From NCBI GenBank assembly GCA_963771845.1, contig CAVYVC010000006.1, positions 149,368 to 213,367 on the forward strand: 64,000 nucleotides of DNA, given 5' to 3'. The position numbers and the translations under genes are program-made. How positions within the stretch are numbered: the first letter of the stretch is position 1; the number at the start of each line of letters is the position of its first letter. The notes under the pieces were generated by a model. That model saw nothing but the letters and a program-made list of their open reading frames with translations, was not told the DNA's origin and did no database searches. Of the stretch, positions 9,261 through 16,560 are shown in pieces. The stretch comes from VAZQ01 sp963771845 (lineage in GTDB: Bacteria > Pseudomonadota > Alphaproteobacteria > Rhizobiales > Xanthobacteraceae).

Positions 9261-9394
9261 CACCTCTCCCCGCAGGGGAGAGGTCGGAATGGGCGCTTGG
9301 CGCCCATTCCGGGTGAGGGGGTTACAAATCTCGAAGCCGGTCCCCCTCACCCGGATCGCGCAAGCGCGATCCGACCTCTCCCTCCGGGAGAGGT
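9261..9394. repeat. Dispersed intergenic repeat R1, copy 1
   Basis: A compound inverted repeat of about 134 bp. The outer arms are CACCTCTCCC..GGGAGAGGT, and inner palindromes include GAATGGGCGCttggCGCCCATTC and GATCGCGCAAGCGCGATC. Near-identical copies occur at 29913-30048, 35196-35349 and 41623-41766, always between genes. This copy separates glnK from amtB and would form a strong hairpin in their mRNA, where it could attenuate or protect the transcript. Confidence 0.9.
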
Positions 9395-9446
9395 ACGCAA
9401 ACAGCAGCGTCCCGTCGCGATCGAACGTCATCGAAACCTGCTCGAG

Positions 9447-9785
9447 CTACAAAGCGTCGACGTCGGTTTCTCCTGTCCTGATGCGCACCGCCTGATCAAT
9501 CGGTGTGACGAAGATCTTGCCGTCTCCGATCTGACCGGTCTTCGCCGATGTCATGATGGCGTCGATCACGGTGTCGACACGGTCGGACGGCACGGCCACT
9601 TCGATGCGGATCTTCGGCAGGAAGTTCACGGCGTACTCGGCGCCGCGGTAGATTTCGGTGTGGCCCTTCTGCCGGCCATAGCCTTTGACTTCGCTCGCCG
9701 TCATGCCGTGGACACCGACCGCGACGAGTGCGTCGCGAACCTCGTCGAGCTTGAATGGCTTGATGATGGCGATGACCAGTTTCAT
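9447..9785 (-). CDS. glnK: Nitrogen regulatory protein P-II (GlnK/GlnB)
   Basis: A 112-residue trimeric signal protein beginning MKLVIAIIKPFKLDEVRDAL. The T-loop contains the uridylylation tyrosine in YRGAEYAVNFLPKI, and the C-terminal signature TGQIGDGKIFV is intact. P-II senses 2-oxoglutarate, ATP/ADP and, through GlnD uridylylation, glutamine. Unmodified GlnK binds and blocks AmtB. Linkage to amtB favours GlnK over GlnB. Two upstream in-frame extensions lack similarity, and the ATG at 9785 gives the standard N-terminus. I looked for a sigma-54 site upstream and did not find a convincing one. Confidence 0.95.
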   Translation of the reverse strand: MKLVIAIIKPFKLDEVRDALVAVGVHGMTASEVKGYGRQKGHTEIYRGAEYAVNFLPKIRIEVAVPSDRVDTVIDAIMTSAKTGQIGDGKIFVTPIDQAVRIRTGETDVDAL

Positions 9786-9929
9786 GAACTTGTCCTGTAA
9801 CAGGTGACGGGGCGCATCCTGGAGGTGAATGATCGCAAGCGAGCACAATATCGGCGTTGCGCCGAAAAATTAAGTGTCTCGTGCAGCTGCCCCCCGCTTT
9901 CCCGTGCGGTGATTTCTTTGGGCGGCCCT

Positions 9930-9965
9930 GTAGCCCGGGTTTCGCTTTCGCTCAATCCGGGCTAC
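9930..9965. repeat. Dispersed intergenic repeat R2, copy 1 (single unit)
   Basis: An inverted repeat with ends GTAGCCCGGGTT and AATCCGGGCTAC around CGCTTTCGCT. The same core is found at 10869-11014, 18192-18283, 36165-36231 and 36384-36449. It lies just downstream of the tesB stop and could act as a 3'-end hairpin. Confidence 0.8.
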
Positions 9966-9975
9966 GCGATCGGCA

Positions 9976-10842
9976 TCAGCCTCGCCGTTCCCGTAACAGC
10001 CCTTCCTGGCACACGGAGGCGACGAGCGATCCGTCGCGGGCGAAGATGAGGCCGCGCGAAAAACCGCGCGAGCCCCAAAGATTGGGGCTGTCATGGGCAT
10101 AAAGCAGCCAGTCATCGGCGCGGAACGGGCGGTGAAACCACATGGCGTGATCGAGGCTCGCTGCCATGATGGTTTTTTCGAACACCGTGCGCCCGTGCGG
10201 GCTCAAGGCCGAGTCGAGCAGCATCATGTCGGAGGCGTAGGCGAGCACGCATTGGTGAATGGCGGGCTCGTCGGGAAGCGCGCCGGTGGCGCGGATCCAG
10301 ACATGAAACCGCCCGCCGTCAATTTTCTTGCCAAGGTAGCGGTCGAATTCGACCGGCCGCAGCTCGATCGGCCGTTCCCGCTCATAGTAGCGGCGGACCG
10401 GCTCCGGCATGATCGGCAGGATACGCTGCTTCATCTCCATCTCGCCGGGCAGGTCATCCGGCATCGGGACCGAAGGCATCTCGGCCTGATGGCTCATGCC
10501 CGGCTCATCGCGGTGAAACGAGACTTCCATGCTGAAGATCGCATGTCCGTGCTGGATTGCAGTGACGCGTCGGGTGGTGAAGCTCTTGCCGTCACGAATG
10601 CGATCGACCTCGTAGACGATGGGGACCGACGGGTCGCCGCCGAGGAGGAAATAGGCGTGCAGGGAATGGGGCGGCCGGCCGGCCACATCGACCGTGCGGC
10701 AGGCCGCGACCAGCGCCTGCCCGATCACCTGTCCACCGAATACCCGCTGCCAGCCTACCTGGGGCGAGCGGCCGCGAAACAAATTGAGCTCGATCGGCTC
10801 GAGGTCGAGCGTGCGCAGGAGCTCCTGGACGGCGGCTGACAT
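9976..10842 (-). CDS. tesB: Acyl-CoA thioesterase II
   Basis: A 288-residue double-hotdog thioesterase starting MSAAVQELLRTLDLEPIE. Family features include FRGRSPQVGWQRVFGGQVIGQ (in part), SLHAYFLLGGD, the FTTRRVTAIQHGHAIFSMEVSF segment (in part), YASDMMLLDSAL and the C-terminal SPNLWGSRGFSRGLIFARDG (in part) region. TesB hydrolyses medium and long acyl-CoAs to free fatty acids and CoA in the cytoplasm. An in-frame upstream extension to 11004 reads through R2 repeat DNA and is not credible; the ATG at 10842 gives the normal N-terminus. Confidence 0.94.
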   Translation of the reverse strand: MSAAVQELLRTLDLEPIELNLFRGRSPQVGWQRVFGGQVIGQALVAACRTVDVAGRPPHSLHAYFLLGGDPSVPIVYEVDRIRDGKSFTTRRVTAIQHGHAIFSMEVSFHRDEPGMSHQAEMPSVPMPDDLPGEMEMKQRILPIMPEPVRRYYERERPIELRPVEFDRYLGKKIDGGRFHVWIRATGALPDEPAIHQCVLAYASDMMLLDSALSPHGRTVFEKTIMAASLDHAMWFHRPFRADDWLLYAHDSPNLWGSRGFSRGLIFARDGSLVASVCQEGLLRERRG

Positions 10843-10868
10843 GAATGCGGGGCTGCCTGCGAGATACC

Positions 10869-11014
10869 GTAGCCCGGATTGAGCGAAGCGAAATCCGGGA
10901 GAACCATTCCCGCGGTTCGCGTCGCTCGATCGTGCTCGGGCGCTGTAGCCCGGATGAGCGAAGCGAAATCCGGGGGCGGTTTTCCCGCGTTTCGCTTCGC
11001 TCAACGCGGGCTAC
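10869..11014. repeat. Dispersed intergenic repeat R2, copy 2 (double unit)
   Basis: Two successive GTAGCCCGGAT(T)GAGCGAAGCG units, each followed by its inverted partner, fill most of the divergent gap between tesB and the ubiquinone hydroxylase gene. The last arm ends CGCGGGCTAC at 11014, 40 bp before the hydroxylase start. Promoters for both divergent genes must lie in or beside this repeat. Confidence 0.85.
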
Positions 11015-11053
11015 CCCAAAACAATGCTATAGTTCAAGTCAGGAGAAAGAGCA

Positions 11054-12319
11054 GTGCCCCCGTCACCAGAAGCCGGCAGGCGCGCCGACGTGCTGATCGG
11101 CGGTGCTGGCATAGTGGGCCTCGCGCTGGCCGTCACGTTACGCCACAGCCTCGGGCCATCCTTCGCTGTGTCGGTTGCCGACCCCGCACTCGCGCGCGCG
11201 GCCGGCGATGGGCGAGCAACCGCCATCGTTGCCTCCGCCCGGCGGTTGCTGACGACCATCGGCGTCTGGGAGCGCATCGAGGCGCAGCCCATCCTCGACA
11301 TGGTGATCACCGACAGCCGATTAACCGATGCGGTGCGGCCGGCATTTCTTACGTTTGCGGGCGAGGTCGAGCCGGGCGAGCCGTTCGGCCACATGGTGGA
11401 AAACGCCCCGCTGATCGAGGCGCTCTTGCAACGGGCGAGCGCCGAAGGCGTCGTTCTGCTGCCAGCCGCGGTGGCCGACATTGATTTTCCTCAAGCGGCC
11501 GGCGAGCGCGGGGAGGTTCGCGCATCTGCCAATCGCGTCGAGGTTACACTCGCAGACGGCGAGGAGATTTCAACGGGTCTTCTGGTCGCCGCGGACGGAG
11601 CGCGTTCCGCCATTCGCGAGCGTGCGGGAATTGCCGTGCACGGCTGGTCCTATCGGCAATCCGCCATCGTTGCCACGGTCGCCCACGCGCGCGATCACCA
11701 GGGCCGGGCAATAGAGCATTTTCTGCCCGCGGGTCCGTTTGCGATCTTGCCCCTCACCGGCCGGCGCTCATCCCTGGTCTGGACGGAGGAGGCGAAGGAA
11801 GCCGAACGCACCCTCGCGTTGCCGGATGCTGAGTTTCATGCCGAGTTCGAGCGCCGCTTCGGCCTTCATCTCGGCGAGATCGAAGTGGTGGGGGCCCGCC
11901 ATGTCCATCCGCTCGGTCTGTGGGTCGCTCGCTCCTTCATTGCCGAGCGTCTCGCCCTCGTCGGCGATGCCGCCCATGTCATCCATCCCATTGCCGGGCA
12001 AGGGCTCAATATGGGCCTCAAGGATGTTGCGGCACTTGCCGAAGTGCTTGTCGATGCCGCCCGCGTCGGCCTCGATCCAGGTTCGTGGGACGTGCTCGAG
12101 CGCTATCAGCGTTGGCGGCGCTTCGACACCATGGCAATGGGGCTCACCACGGACTGGCTTAACCGGCTGTTCTCCAATCAGTCGGATGTGCTGCGGCTCG
12201 CGCGCGACGTGGGGTTGGGCCTGGTCGATCGCGTACCCGCGCTGAAGGGTTTCTTTATCCGCGAAGCGGCCGGCTTGCTTGGTGACGTGCCGAAGCTGTT
12301 GCGGGGAGAAGCGCTATAG
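11054..12319 (+). CDS. UbiH/UbiF/VisC/COQ6-family FAD-dependent hydroxylase
   Basis: A 421-residue flavoprotein monooxygenase. It shows the dinucleotide-binding GGAGIVGLALAVTL near residue 16, the ATAIVASARRLL segment, the DG motif in LVAADGARSAIRE, and the FAD-ribityl block LVGDAAHVIHPIAGQGLNMG near residue 300. These enzymes hydroxylate the aromatic ring of polyprenyl intermediates in ubiquinone synthesis. Which ring position is modified (UbiH, UbiF or alphaproteobacterial UbiL/UbiM type) cannot be decided by eye. The next feature downstream is repeat DNA and an intron, so it appears monocistronic. Confidence 0.9.
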   Translation: MPPSPEAGRRADVLIGGAGIVGLALAVTLRHSLGPSFAVSVADPALARAAGDGRATAIVASARRLLTTIGVWERIEAQPILDMVITDSRLTDAVRPAFLTFAGEVEPGEPFGHMVENAPLIEALLQRASAEGVVLLPAAVADIDFPQAAGERGEVRASANRVEVTLADGEEISTGLLVAADGARSAIRERAGIAVHGWSYRQSAIVATVAHARDHQGRAIEHFLPAGPFAILPLTGRRSSLVWTEEAKEAERTLALPDAEFHAEFERRFGLHLGEIEVVGARHVHPLGLWVARSFIAERLALVGDAAHVIHPIAGQGLNMGLKDVAALAEVLVDAARVGLDPGSWDVLERYQRWRRFDTMAMGLTTDWLNRLFSNQSDVLRLARDVGLGLVDRVPALKGFFIREAAGLLGDVPKLLRGEAL

Positions 12320-12323
12320 CATG

Positions 12324-12364
12324 TCCCGCAACCCCCGGACGGGAAGCACATCGCGGTCGCGAAG
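12324..12364. repeat. Dispersed repeat R4, copy 1
   Basis: A 41-bp segment (TCCCGCAACCCCCGGACGGG then AAGCACATCGCGGTCGCGAAG) matches 27258-27298 at 38 of 41 positions. It lies 5 bp after the hydroxylase stop. In copy 2 the repeat continues into AACCACCAG. Here it breaks into the REPIN-like element, and AAGAACCACCAG reappears at 14404, just past the group II intron. Confidence 0.75.
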
Positions 12365-12370
12365 CTTTGT

Positions 12371-12520
12371 AGGGGCGGGTTTTAAACCCGCCCTTGTGCC
12401 AAAAACTCGCTGCGTGAGAATTGCCGTCATCAGCCGCTGAATCGAAGTTCGTACGGCTAAGCTCGGATCAATCTCACACACCGTGAATGCCGAACGAGGG
12501 CGGGTTTGAAACCCGCCCCT
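12371..12520. repeat. REPIN-like pair of R3 hairpins (copies B and C)
   Basis: Two R3 hairpins, 12371-12395 (one mismatch in the stem) and 12497-12520, are arranged so that AGGGGCGGG opens the pair and CCCGCCCCT closes it, about 100 bp of unrelated sequence apart. That is the structure of a REPIN, a non-autonomous element mobilised by RAYT transposases. A RAYT fragment lies at 40-171. The group II intron starts one base after the second hairpin. Confidence 0.65.
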
Positions 12521-12977
12521 AGTGCGTCCGTCAGTCCGTCTGGTCAGTACGGTGGGAGTCCGTACCATGTGAAGTCACCGCATATGTAGCCGAAAGCAAC
12601 TGCGTCGTGCGAGGGGCGGTCTTGTTCGCGTCGCTTCGAGGCGGGGTGGGGAGCAGCTGGAGGCGAATGGATAGCCTGTAGGAACACGAACCCAATTCGG
12701 CGGCGTGTAGTGGCGAGCTTCCTAGGGGTATAGGCGAAGCCTGGCTCTGCAAGGAGCCGACCGAGCGCACGAGGTGATAGGCACGTGACGTTCGGGCGCA
12801 CGACGTGGTTGGGGATTGGATGTCCAGAAGGCCAGCGGATGGAACGGAGAGGCCTGTCGTGCTGTGTGCGAGGCGCGGCAGGAGTCAGAGCCCGCATAGT
12901 ACCGCAGCGGCGAAGAGCCGCGGAAAGTGCGGAAAGCAAAGCCGCACCGAGGGAAGGCAGGGTAGGAAGGTAGATGC

Positions 12978-14312
12978 GTGATGGGCCGGAACGGATCACA
13001 GACAGCACCGGCAGTGCCCGCGAGGGCTACACAAGGTGCAGAAGCCCGCGACTGGTCGTGGGTGGAAGATACGGTCTGGACCGAGCGCATGGTGTCGGCG
13101 CTGGTGAACGGCGTCAAAGGAGGTCGTTGGTACAGTTTGATGGACAAGGTGTTTGCGCCCGACACGCTGGATGCGGCCTGGGAGAAAGTCTTGGCCAATA
13201 AAGGTGCGGCGGGCGTGGATGGTCAAAGCATCAAGCGGTTTGAAGCGCGTGCGGAGCTGTATCTGACCGAGCTTTCGACGGCACTGCGGAACGGGAGTTA
13301 CCGGCCGCAACCGATCAGGCGGGTCGAGATCCCGAAGGGCGATGGTCGGACGCGACCGTTGGGAATTCCCACGGTCAAGGACCGCATCGTCCAGACGGCG
13401 GTGAAGTTCGCACTCGAACCGATCTTCGAAGCGATGTTCCGACCGACGAGCTACGGCTTTCGGCCGGGACGCGGCTGCCGGGATGCGTTGCGCGAAGTAG
13501 CCCAGCTGATTGCGGACGGCCACGCGTTTGTGGTTGACGCAGACTTCGAAAGCTATTTCGACACGATTCCGCATGATCGACTGATGCAGCGGGTCGAGGA
13601 GCGAGTGAGTGATGGGCGTATCCTCACGCTGCTGCGCAGTTGGCTTACACAGGACATCATGCGCGATTTGCAGCGATGGACACCGACGGCGGGCACTCCG
13701 CAAGGAGCAGTGATCAGCCCGCTGCTGGCGAACATCTACCTGCACCCGCTGGATGAACTGATGGCAGCCCGCGGCTATCGCATGGTGCGCTACGCAGACG
13801 ACTTCGTGGTGCTCTGTAGGAGCCGCGAAGAGGCCGATGCCGCTCTGGCCGAGATTCGTGCCTGGGTGGTTGAGAACGGCCTGCGTCTGCATCCCAACAA
13901 GACGCATGTCGGCGACTGCCGGCAGACCGGGGAAGGGTTCGAGTTCCTCGGCTATCGGTTCGAAGCTGGACGGCGCCTTGTTCGCAAGAAGAGTCTGGAC
14001 CGGTTCAAGGACAGCATCCGGGCGAAGACACGACGAACACGCGGGCAGGCGCTCGCGGTCATCGTCGTTGATCTCAACCGGTTGCTGCGCGGCTGGTTCG
14101 CCTACTTCAAGCATGCGCACCCTTACACCTTCCGCCCTCTCGATCAGTTCATCCGGCGGCGGTTGCGCGCGCTCCTGCGCAAGCAGACGCTCCGGCGCCC
14201 CGGCATGGGACTGACCGCAGCGGATCATCAACGCTGGCCCAACGCCTTCTTCGCGGAAGCTGGGTTGCTCGCTCTTCACACGGCCTGGCAGACAGCGAGA
14301 CACTCCCGATGA
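12978..14312 (+). CDS. ltrA: Group II intron reverse transcriptase/maturase
   Basis: About 444 residues. The reverse-transcriptase domain includes the RT0/1 region (GAAGVDGQSIKRFE), RRVEIPKGDGRTRPLGIPTV, SYGFRPGRGC, the GTPQGAVISPLLANIYLH block and the catalytic YADD in MVRYADDFVVLC. The maturase/X domain follows (LNRLLRGWFAYFKHA ... RRRLRALLRKQ). The protein ends there, with no HNH endonuclease domain. It promotes splicing and reverse-splicing of its own intron. The first codon is GTG at 12978 with ATG at 12981; either may be used. The frame is uninterrupted and all RT motifs are intact, so mobility is plausible. Confidence 0.93.
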   Translation: MMGRNGSQTAPAVPARATQGAEARDWSWVEDTVWTERMVSALVNGVKGGRWYSLMDKVFAPDTLDAAWEKVLANKGAAGVDGQSIKRFEARAELYLTELSTALRNGSYRPQPIRRVEIPKGDGRTRPLGIPTVKDRIVQTAVKFALEPIFEAMFRPTSYGFRPGRGCRDALREVAQLIADGHAFVVDADFESYFDTIPHDRLMQRVEERVSDGRILTLLRSWLTQDIMRDLQRWTPTAGTPQGAVISPLLANIYLHPLDELMAARGYRMVRYADDFVVLCRSREEADAALAEIRAWVVENGLRLHPNKTHVGDCRQTGEGFEFLGYRFEAGRRLVRKKSLDRFKDSIRAKTRRTRGQALAVIVVDLNRLLRGWFAYFKHAHPYTFRPLDQFIRRRLRALLRKQTLRRPGMGLTAADHQRWPNAFFAEAGLLALHTAWQTARHSR

Positions 14313-14331
14313 GGAACAACTACCGACTGGA

Positions 14332-14364
14332 GAGCCGTATGCGGGAAAACCGCCCGTGCGGTTC
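14332..14364 (+). ncRNA. Group II intron ribozyme domain V
   Basis: A 33-nt hairpin opens with GAGCCGTATGCGG, has a GAAA-type loop and closes with CCGTGCGGTTC. This is the most conserved part of group II ribozymes, including the catalytic triad (AGC) and the tetraloop. It lies 20 bases after the maturase stop, as expected when the gene sits in domain IV. Confidence 0.9.
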
Positions 14365-14509
14365 GGAGGGCGGGGAGGGCGTCAGCCCTTTCCGACCCCT
14401 ATCAAGAACCACCAGCGTAGTGCCGCTTTGCGGCCTCGGGTTGGGGTACGGCTTACTCAATGCGATTGCCCTTCCCCACAAGCGGGGGAGGGAGGGTGGG
14501 CAAACAAGA

Positions 14510-15133
14510 TCACACGAAGGGGATCGCCAGAACGTGCTCTTTGAACGCGGGGCGAACCTCGATCTCCGCGAACCAGCGTTCGACATTGTCGATCCCGGTT
14601 CGCTCGTCGGTGAGGCGGCGAAAGCGATACGCCATCAACGCGACCGGAATATCGCCCATTGAAAGCGTCTCACCTGCGACAAAGCGGGTCTTGGCGAGCT
14701 GCGCGTCCAGGATCTTGAGCGCGGCCAGCGTCTTTTCGCGCGATGCTTCGATTGCGGCGGGATCGCGCTTTTCCGGCGGCGTGCGCACGAGCCCCCAGAA
14801 CAGGCCATGGATTGCCGGTGCCGCGACCGCGAGCTGCCAGTCCATCCAGCTCTGGGCGCGCGCGCGCGCGCGCAGATCCGGGGGCTCGAGCGTCCCGGCG
14901 CCATACTTTGCAGCCAGGTAGCGCACGATGGTATTGGATTCCCAGAGAATGAAATCGTCCTCTTCCAGTGTGGGGACGAGGCCATTGGGATTCATGGCGA
15001 GGTAAGCGGCCTCGCGGTTCTTGCCGAATGCGCCGCCGACATCGATGCGCTCGTGCGCAAGCTTAAGCTCGCCCACCGCCCACATCACTTTCTGCACGTT
15101 GACGGAGGTGTTGCGCCCCCAGATCTTGATCAT
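14510..15133 (-). CDS. Glutathione S-transferase family protein
   Basis: A 207-residue cytosolic GST. The N-terminal thioredoxin-fold half has MIKIWGRNTSVNVQKVMW, the cis-Pro element NGLVPTLEED and the glutathione-contacting ESNTIVRYLAAKY. The all-helical C-terminal half has FVAGETLSMGDIPVA, containing the conserved N-capping Asp. The substrate is unknown. A GC-dinucleotide run near 14858-14872 lies within the gene without breaking the frame. The Trm112-like gene lies 25 bp upstream on the same strand. Confidence 0.92.
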   Translation of the reverse strand: MIKIWGRNTSVNVQKVMWAVGELKLAHERIDVGGAFGKNREAAYLAMNPNGLVPTLEEDDFILWESNTIVRYLAAKYGAGTLEPPDLRARARAQSWMDWQLAVAAPAIHGLFWGLVRTPPEKRDPAAIEASREKTLAALKILDAQLAKTRFVAGETLSMGDIPVALMAYRFRRLTDERTGIDNVERWFAEIEVRPAFKEHVLAIPFV

Positions 15134-15158
15134 GCGTTTTCCTTCCCCTTGCGAGCGC

Positions 15159-15359
15159 TCAATCCAGCCGCCGCGCTTCCTCCGGCAACATGATGGGTAT
15201 GCCGTCCCGGATGGGATAGGCGAGCTTGGCCGAGCGCGAGATCAGTTCCTGCTTTTCCGCATCATATTCGAGCGGACCCTTGGTGAGCGGGCAGACCAGA
15301 ATTTCCAGGAGCTTCGGGTCGACGCCTCCGGCCGGCCGCTCGGGCGGTGAATTAGTCAT
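15159..15359 (-). CDS. Trm112-family (UPF0434/YcaR-like) small protein
   Basis: A 66-residue protein starting MTNSPPERPAGGVDPKLLEIL. The family signature LVCPLTKGPLEYD and the C-terminal YPIRDGIPIMLPEEAR are present. Bacterial Trm112-like proteins are thought to act as small activating partners of methyltransferases or as metal-binding scaffolds. Only one cysteine is visible here, so a zinc site is unlikely. It overlaps no neighbour and sits between the IF-1-like gene and the GST on the same strand. Confidence 0.88.
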   Translation of the reverse strand: MTNSPPERPAGGVDPKLLEILVCPLTKGPLEYDAEKQELISRSAKLAYPIRDGIPIMLPEEARRLD

Positions 15360-15424
15360 GGCGCACTCCCAATTTCTGTGCCGCGCGACCGTTAATAATG
15401 AGCGTGCCGTCGAGCGCTTTGTGC

Positions 15425-15697
15425 TCACCGGCGGCGGAAATTGCTGGGGCGAGCGGGCGTCGCCTCCGCTCCACGCTCCGCTTTGTGGCGGAAATTGATG
15501 CGGCCGCGGGATAGATCATAAGGCGAGACTTCGACCACGACCCGATCGCCCACGCCGGTGCGGATGCGGAATTTGCGCATCTTGCCGGACATGTAGGCGA
15601 GCAGCTCATGATTGTTGTCGAGCGTAACCCGATAATTGCCGTCGGGCAAAACCTCGGTCACCGTGCCATCGAATTGCAGCAGCTCTTCCTTGGCCAT
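15425..15697 (-). CDS. infA: Translation initiation factor IF-1-like protein
   Basis: A 90-residue S1/OB-fold protein starting MAKEELLQFDGTVTEVLPDG. The core (ELLAYMSGKMRKFRIR, GDRVVVEVSPYDLSRGRI) is clearly IF-1. It carries a C-terminal tail of about 18 residues (AERGAEATPARPSNFRRR) beyond the standard 72, and several core positions differ from canonical IF-1 (for example TLDNNHELLAY). Many Hyphomicrobiales have such a second, tailed IF-1; the canonical infA would then be elsewhere in the genome. IF-1 binds the 30S A site during initiation. The start at 15697 was preferred to an upstream ATG because it gives the family N-terminus. Confidence 0.88.
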   Translation of the reverse strand: MAKEELLQFDGTVTEVLPDGNYRVTLDNNHELLAYMSGKMRKFRIRTGVGDRVVVEVSPYDLSRGRINFRHKAERGAEATPARPSNFRRR

Positions 15698-15734
15698 GGC
15701 ATTCACTCCAACTCGATGTTGATCGATTTGCAGG

Positions 15735-15808
15735 GTGGGCAAAGGCGCGCAGCGCAGACAAGTTTACGCAGTCTGCGCAAGCTTGACTGCGTTGCGCGCC
15801 ATGCCCAC
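15735..15808. repeat. Large imperfect inverted repeat
   Basis: Arms GTGGGCAAAGGCGCGCAGCG (15735-15754) and the complement of GCGTTGCGCGCCATGCCCAC (to 15808) pair imperfectly around GTTTACGC. It lies between the IF-1-like and Lon-domain genes and could be a transcript-end or processing hairpin. No second copy was noticed in the window. Confidence 0.7.
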
Positions 15809-15882
15809 GCGTCTCTCATCGCGGCGCCTTGTAGCAAGTCGTGAGCCACTTGACAGCGTCTTTCCTGCAACGCGCGACGCGC

Positions 15883-16557
15883 TCACTGGAGCGGCGTTTC
15901 GCCGCCCGTTGTTTTCTTGGCAAGCTCGATCTCGGTCAGCGCGACCAGGATTTGCGCGCGCGTCTTGAGATCGGGCGCTTCCAGCAGCGCCTGCTTCTCG
16001 GCGCTCCCGTAAGGCGACATCATCGCGAGCGCGTTGACGAGCGCTTCATTGGGGGCCTTCTCGATGCCTTCCCAGTCGGCCTTGAGATCGTTGGCCTTGA
16101 GGAAACCGGAAAGCGCGCGCAGGAGGCTTCGACGGTCGACCTCGTCCTCTCCCTTGCGCGCCTGGAAATCGCCGCTGAAAGGCGAGTAGCTCACGCGGCA
16201 TTGACGGTAGGGGGTATCGACGCTCAGCTCGTCTTCGACGTGAAAACGAGCGATGCCGGTGAGCTGGAGCAGGTAGCGGCCGTCGCCGGTCTCCGCGATC
16301 TGGGTGATGCGCCCGACACAACCGATTGTGTAGAGATTGGGCTTGTTCTCAAGGCCGGGATGGGCGGCATCTGGCTGGATCATGCCGATGAGCCGGTGTC
16401 CTGTCCGCAGAGCGTCATCGACCATGGCGAGATAACGCGGCTCGAAAATATTGAGTGGCATCTGTCCGCGCGGCAGGAGCAGCGCGCCGGGCAGTGGAAA
16501 AACCGGAATAACATCGACGAGGTCCTCCGGCTTCTCGTACGCCGCATTCATCGGCAT
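15883..16557 (-). CDS. Lon substrate-binding-domain (LonB/PUA-like) protein
   Basis: A 224-residue protein made of the N-terminal domain of Lon without ATPase or protease. Diagnostic segments are VFPLPGALLLPRGQMPLNIFEPRY (in part), MIQPDA, GCVGRITQI and GRYLLQLTGIARF. The stand-alone form is common in Alphaproteobacteria and its function is not established; binding of unfolded peptides is inferred from Lon. It starts four bases before the CnoX stop region and the two are probably cotranscribed, which would pair a co-chaperone with a peptide-binding protein. Confidence 0.9.
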   Translation of the reverse strand: MPMNAAYEKPEDLVDVIPVFPLPGALLLPRGQMPLNIFEPRYLAMVDDALRTGHRLIGMIQPDAAHPGLENKPNLYTIGCVGRITQIAETGDGRYLLQLTGIARFHVEDELSVDTPYRQCRVSYSPFSGDFQARKGEDEVDRRSLLRALSGFLKANDLKADWEGIEKAPNEALVNALAMMSPYGSAEKQALLEAPDLKTRAQILVALTEIELAKKTTGGETPLQ

Positions 16558-16560
16558 GGA

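Larger units (their letters stand above)
12522..14403 (+). mobile_element. Group II intron with intron-encoded maturase
   Basis: About 1.88 kb. The 5' end GTGCG (12522) fits the GUGYG consensus. About 450 bases of non-coding, structured sequence precede the maturase gene, including a domain III-like block near 12885-12950. Domain V lies at 14332-14364, followed by a domain VI-like stem (GGGGAGGGC gtca GCCCTTTCC) and a pyrimidine-rich 3' end near CCCCTATC. The 3' boundary is uncertain by a few bases. The position directly after a hairpin and a protein without an endonuclease domain both resemble class C introns, though I cannot assign the class firmly. Confidence 0.85.

Noticed and set aside
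9786..9900. Sigma-54 promoter upstream of glnK
   Set aside because: Searched for TGGCAC-N5-TTGC on the coding strand; only weak partial matches with wrong spacing were found.
12996..14303. Long minus-strand frame opposite the maturase
   Set aside because: Shadow of the reverse transcriptase gene; no family pattern, composition follows the antisense codons.
14855..14875. GC-dinucleotide run as possible Z-DNA or contingency locus
   Set aside because: It is inside the GST gene, encodes Arg-Ala repeats in frame and is short; common in high-GC coding sequence.
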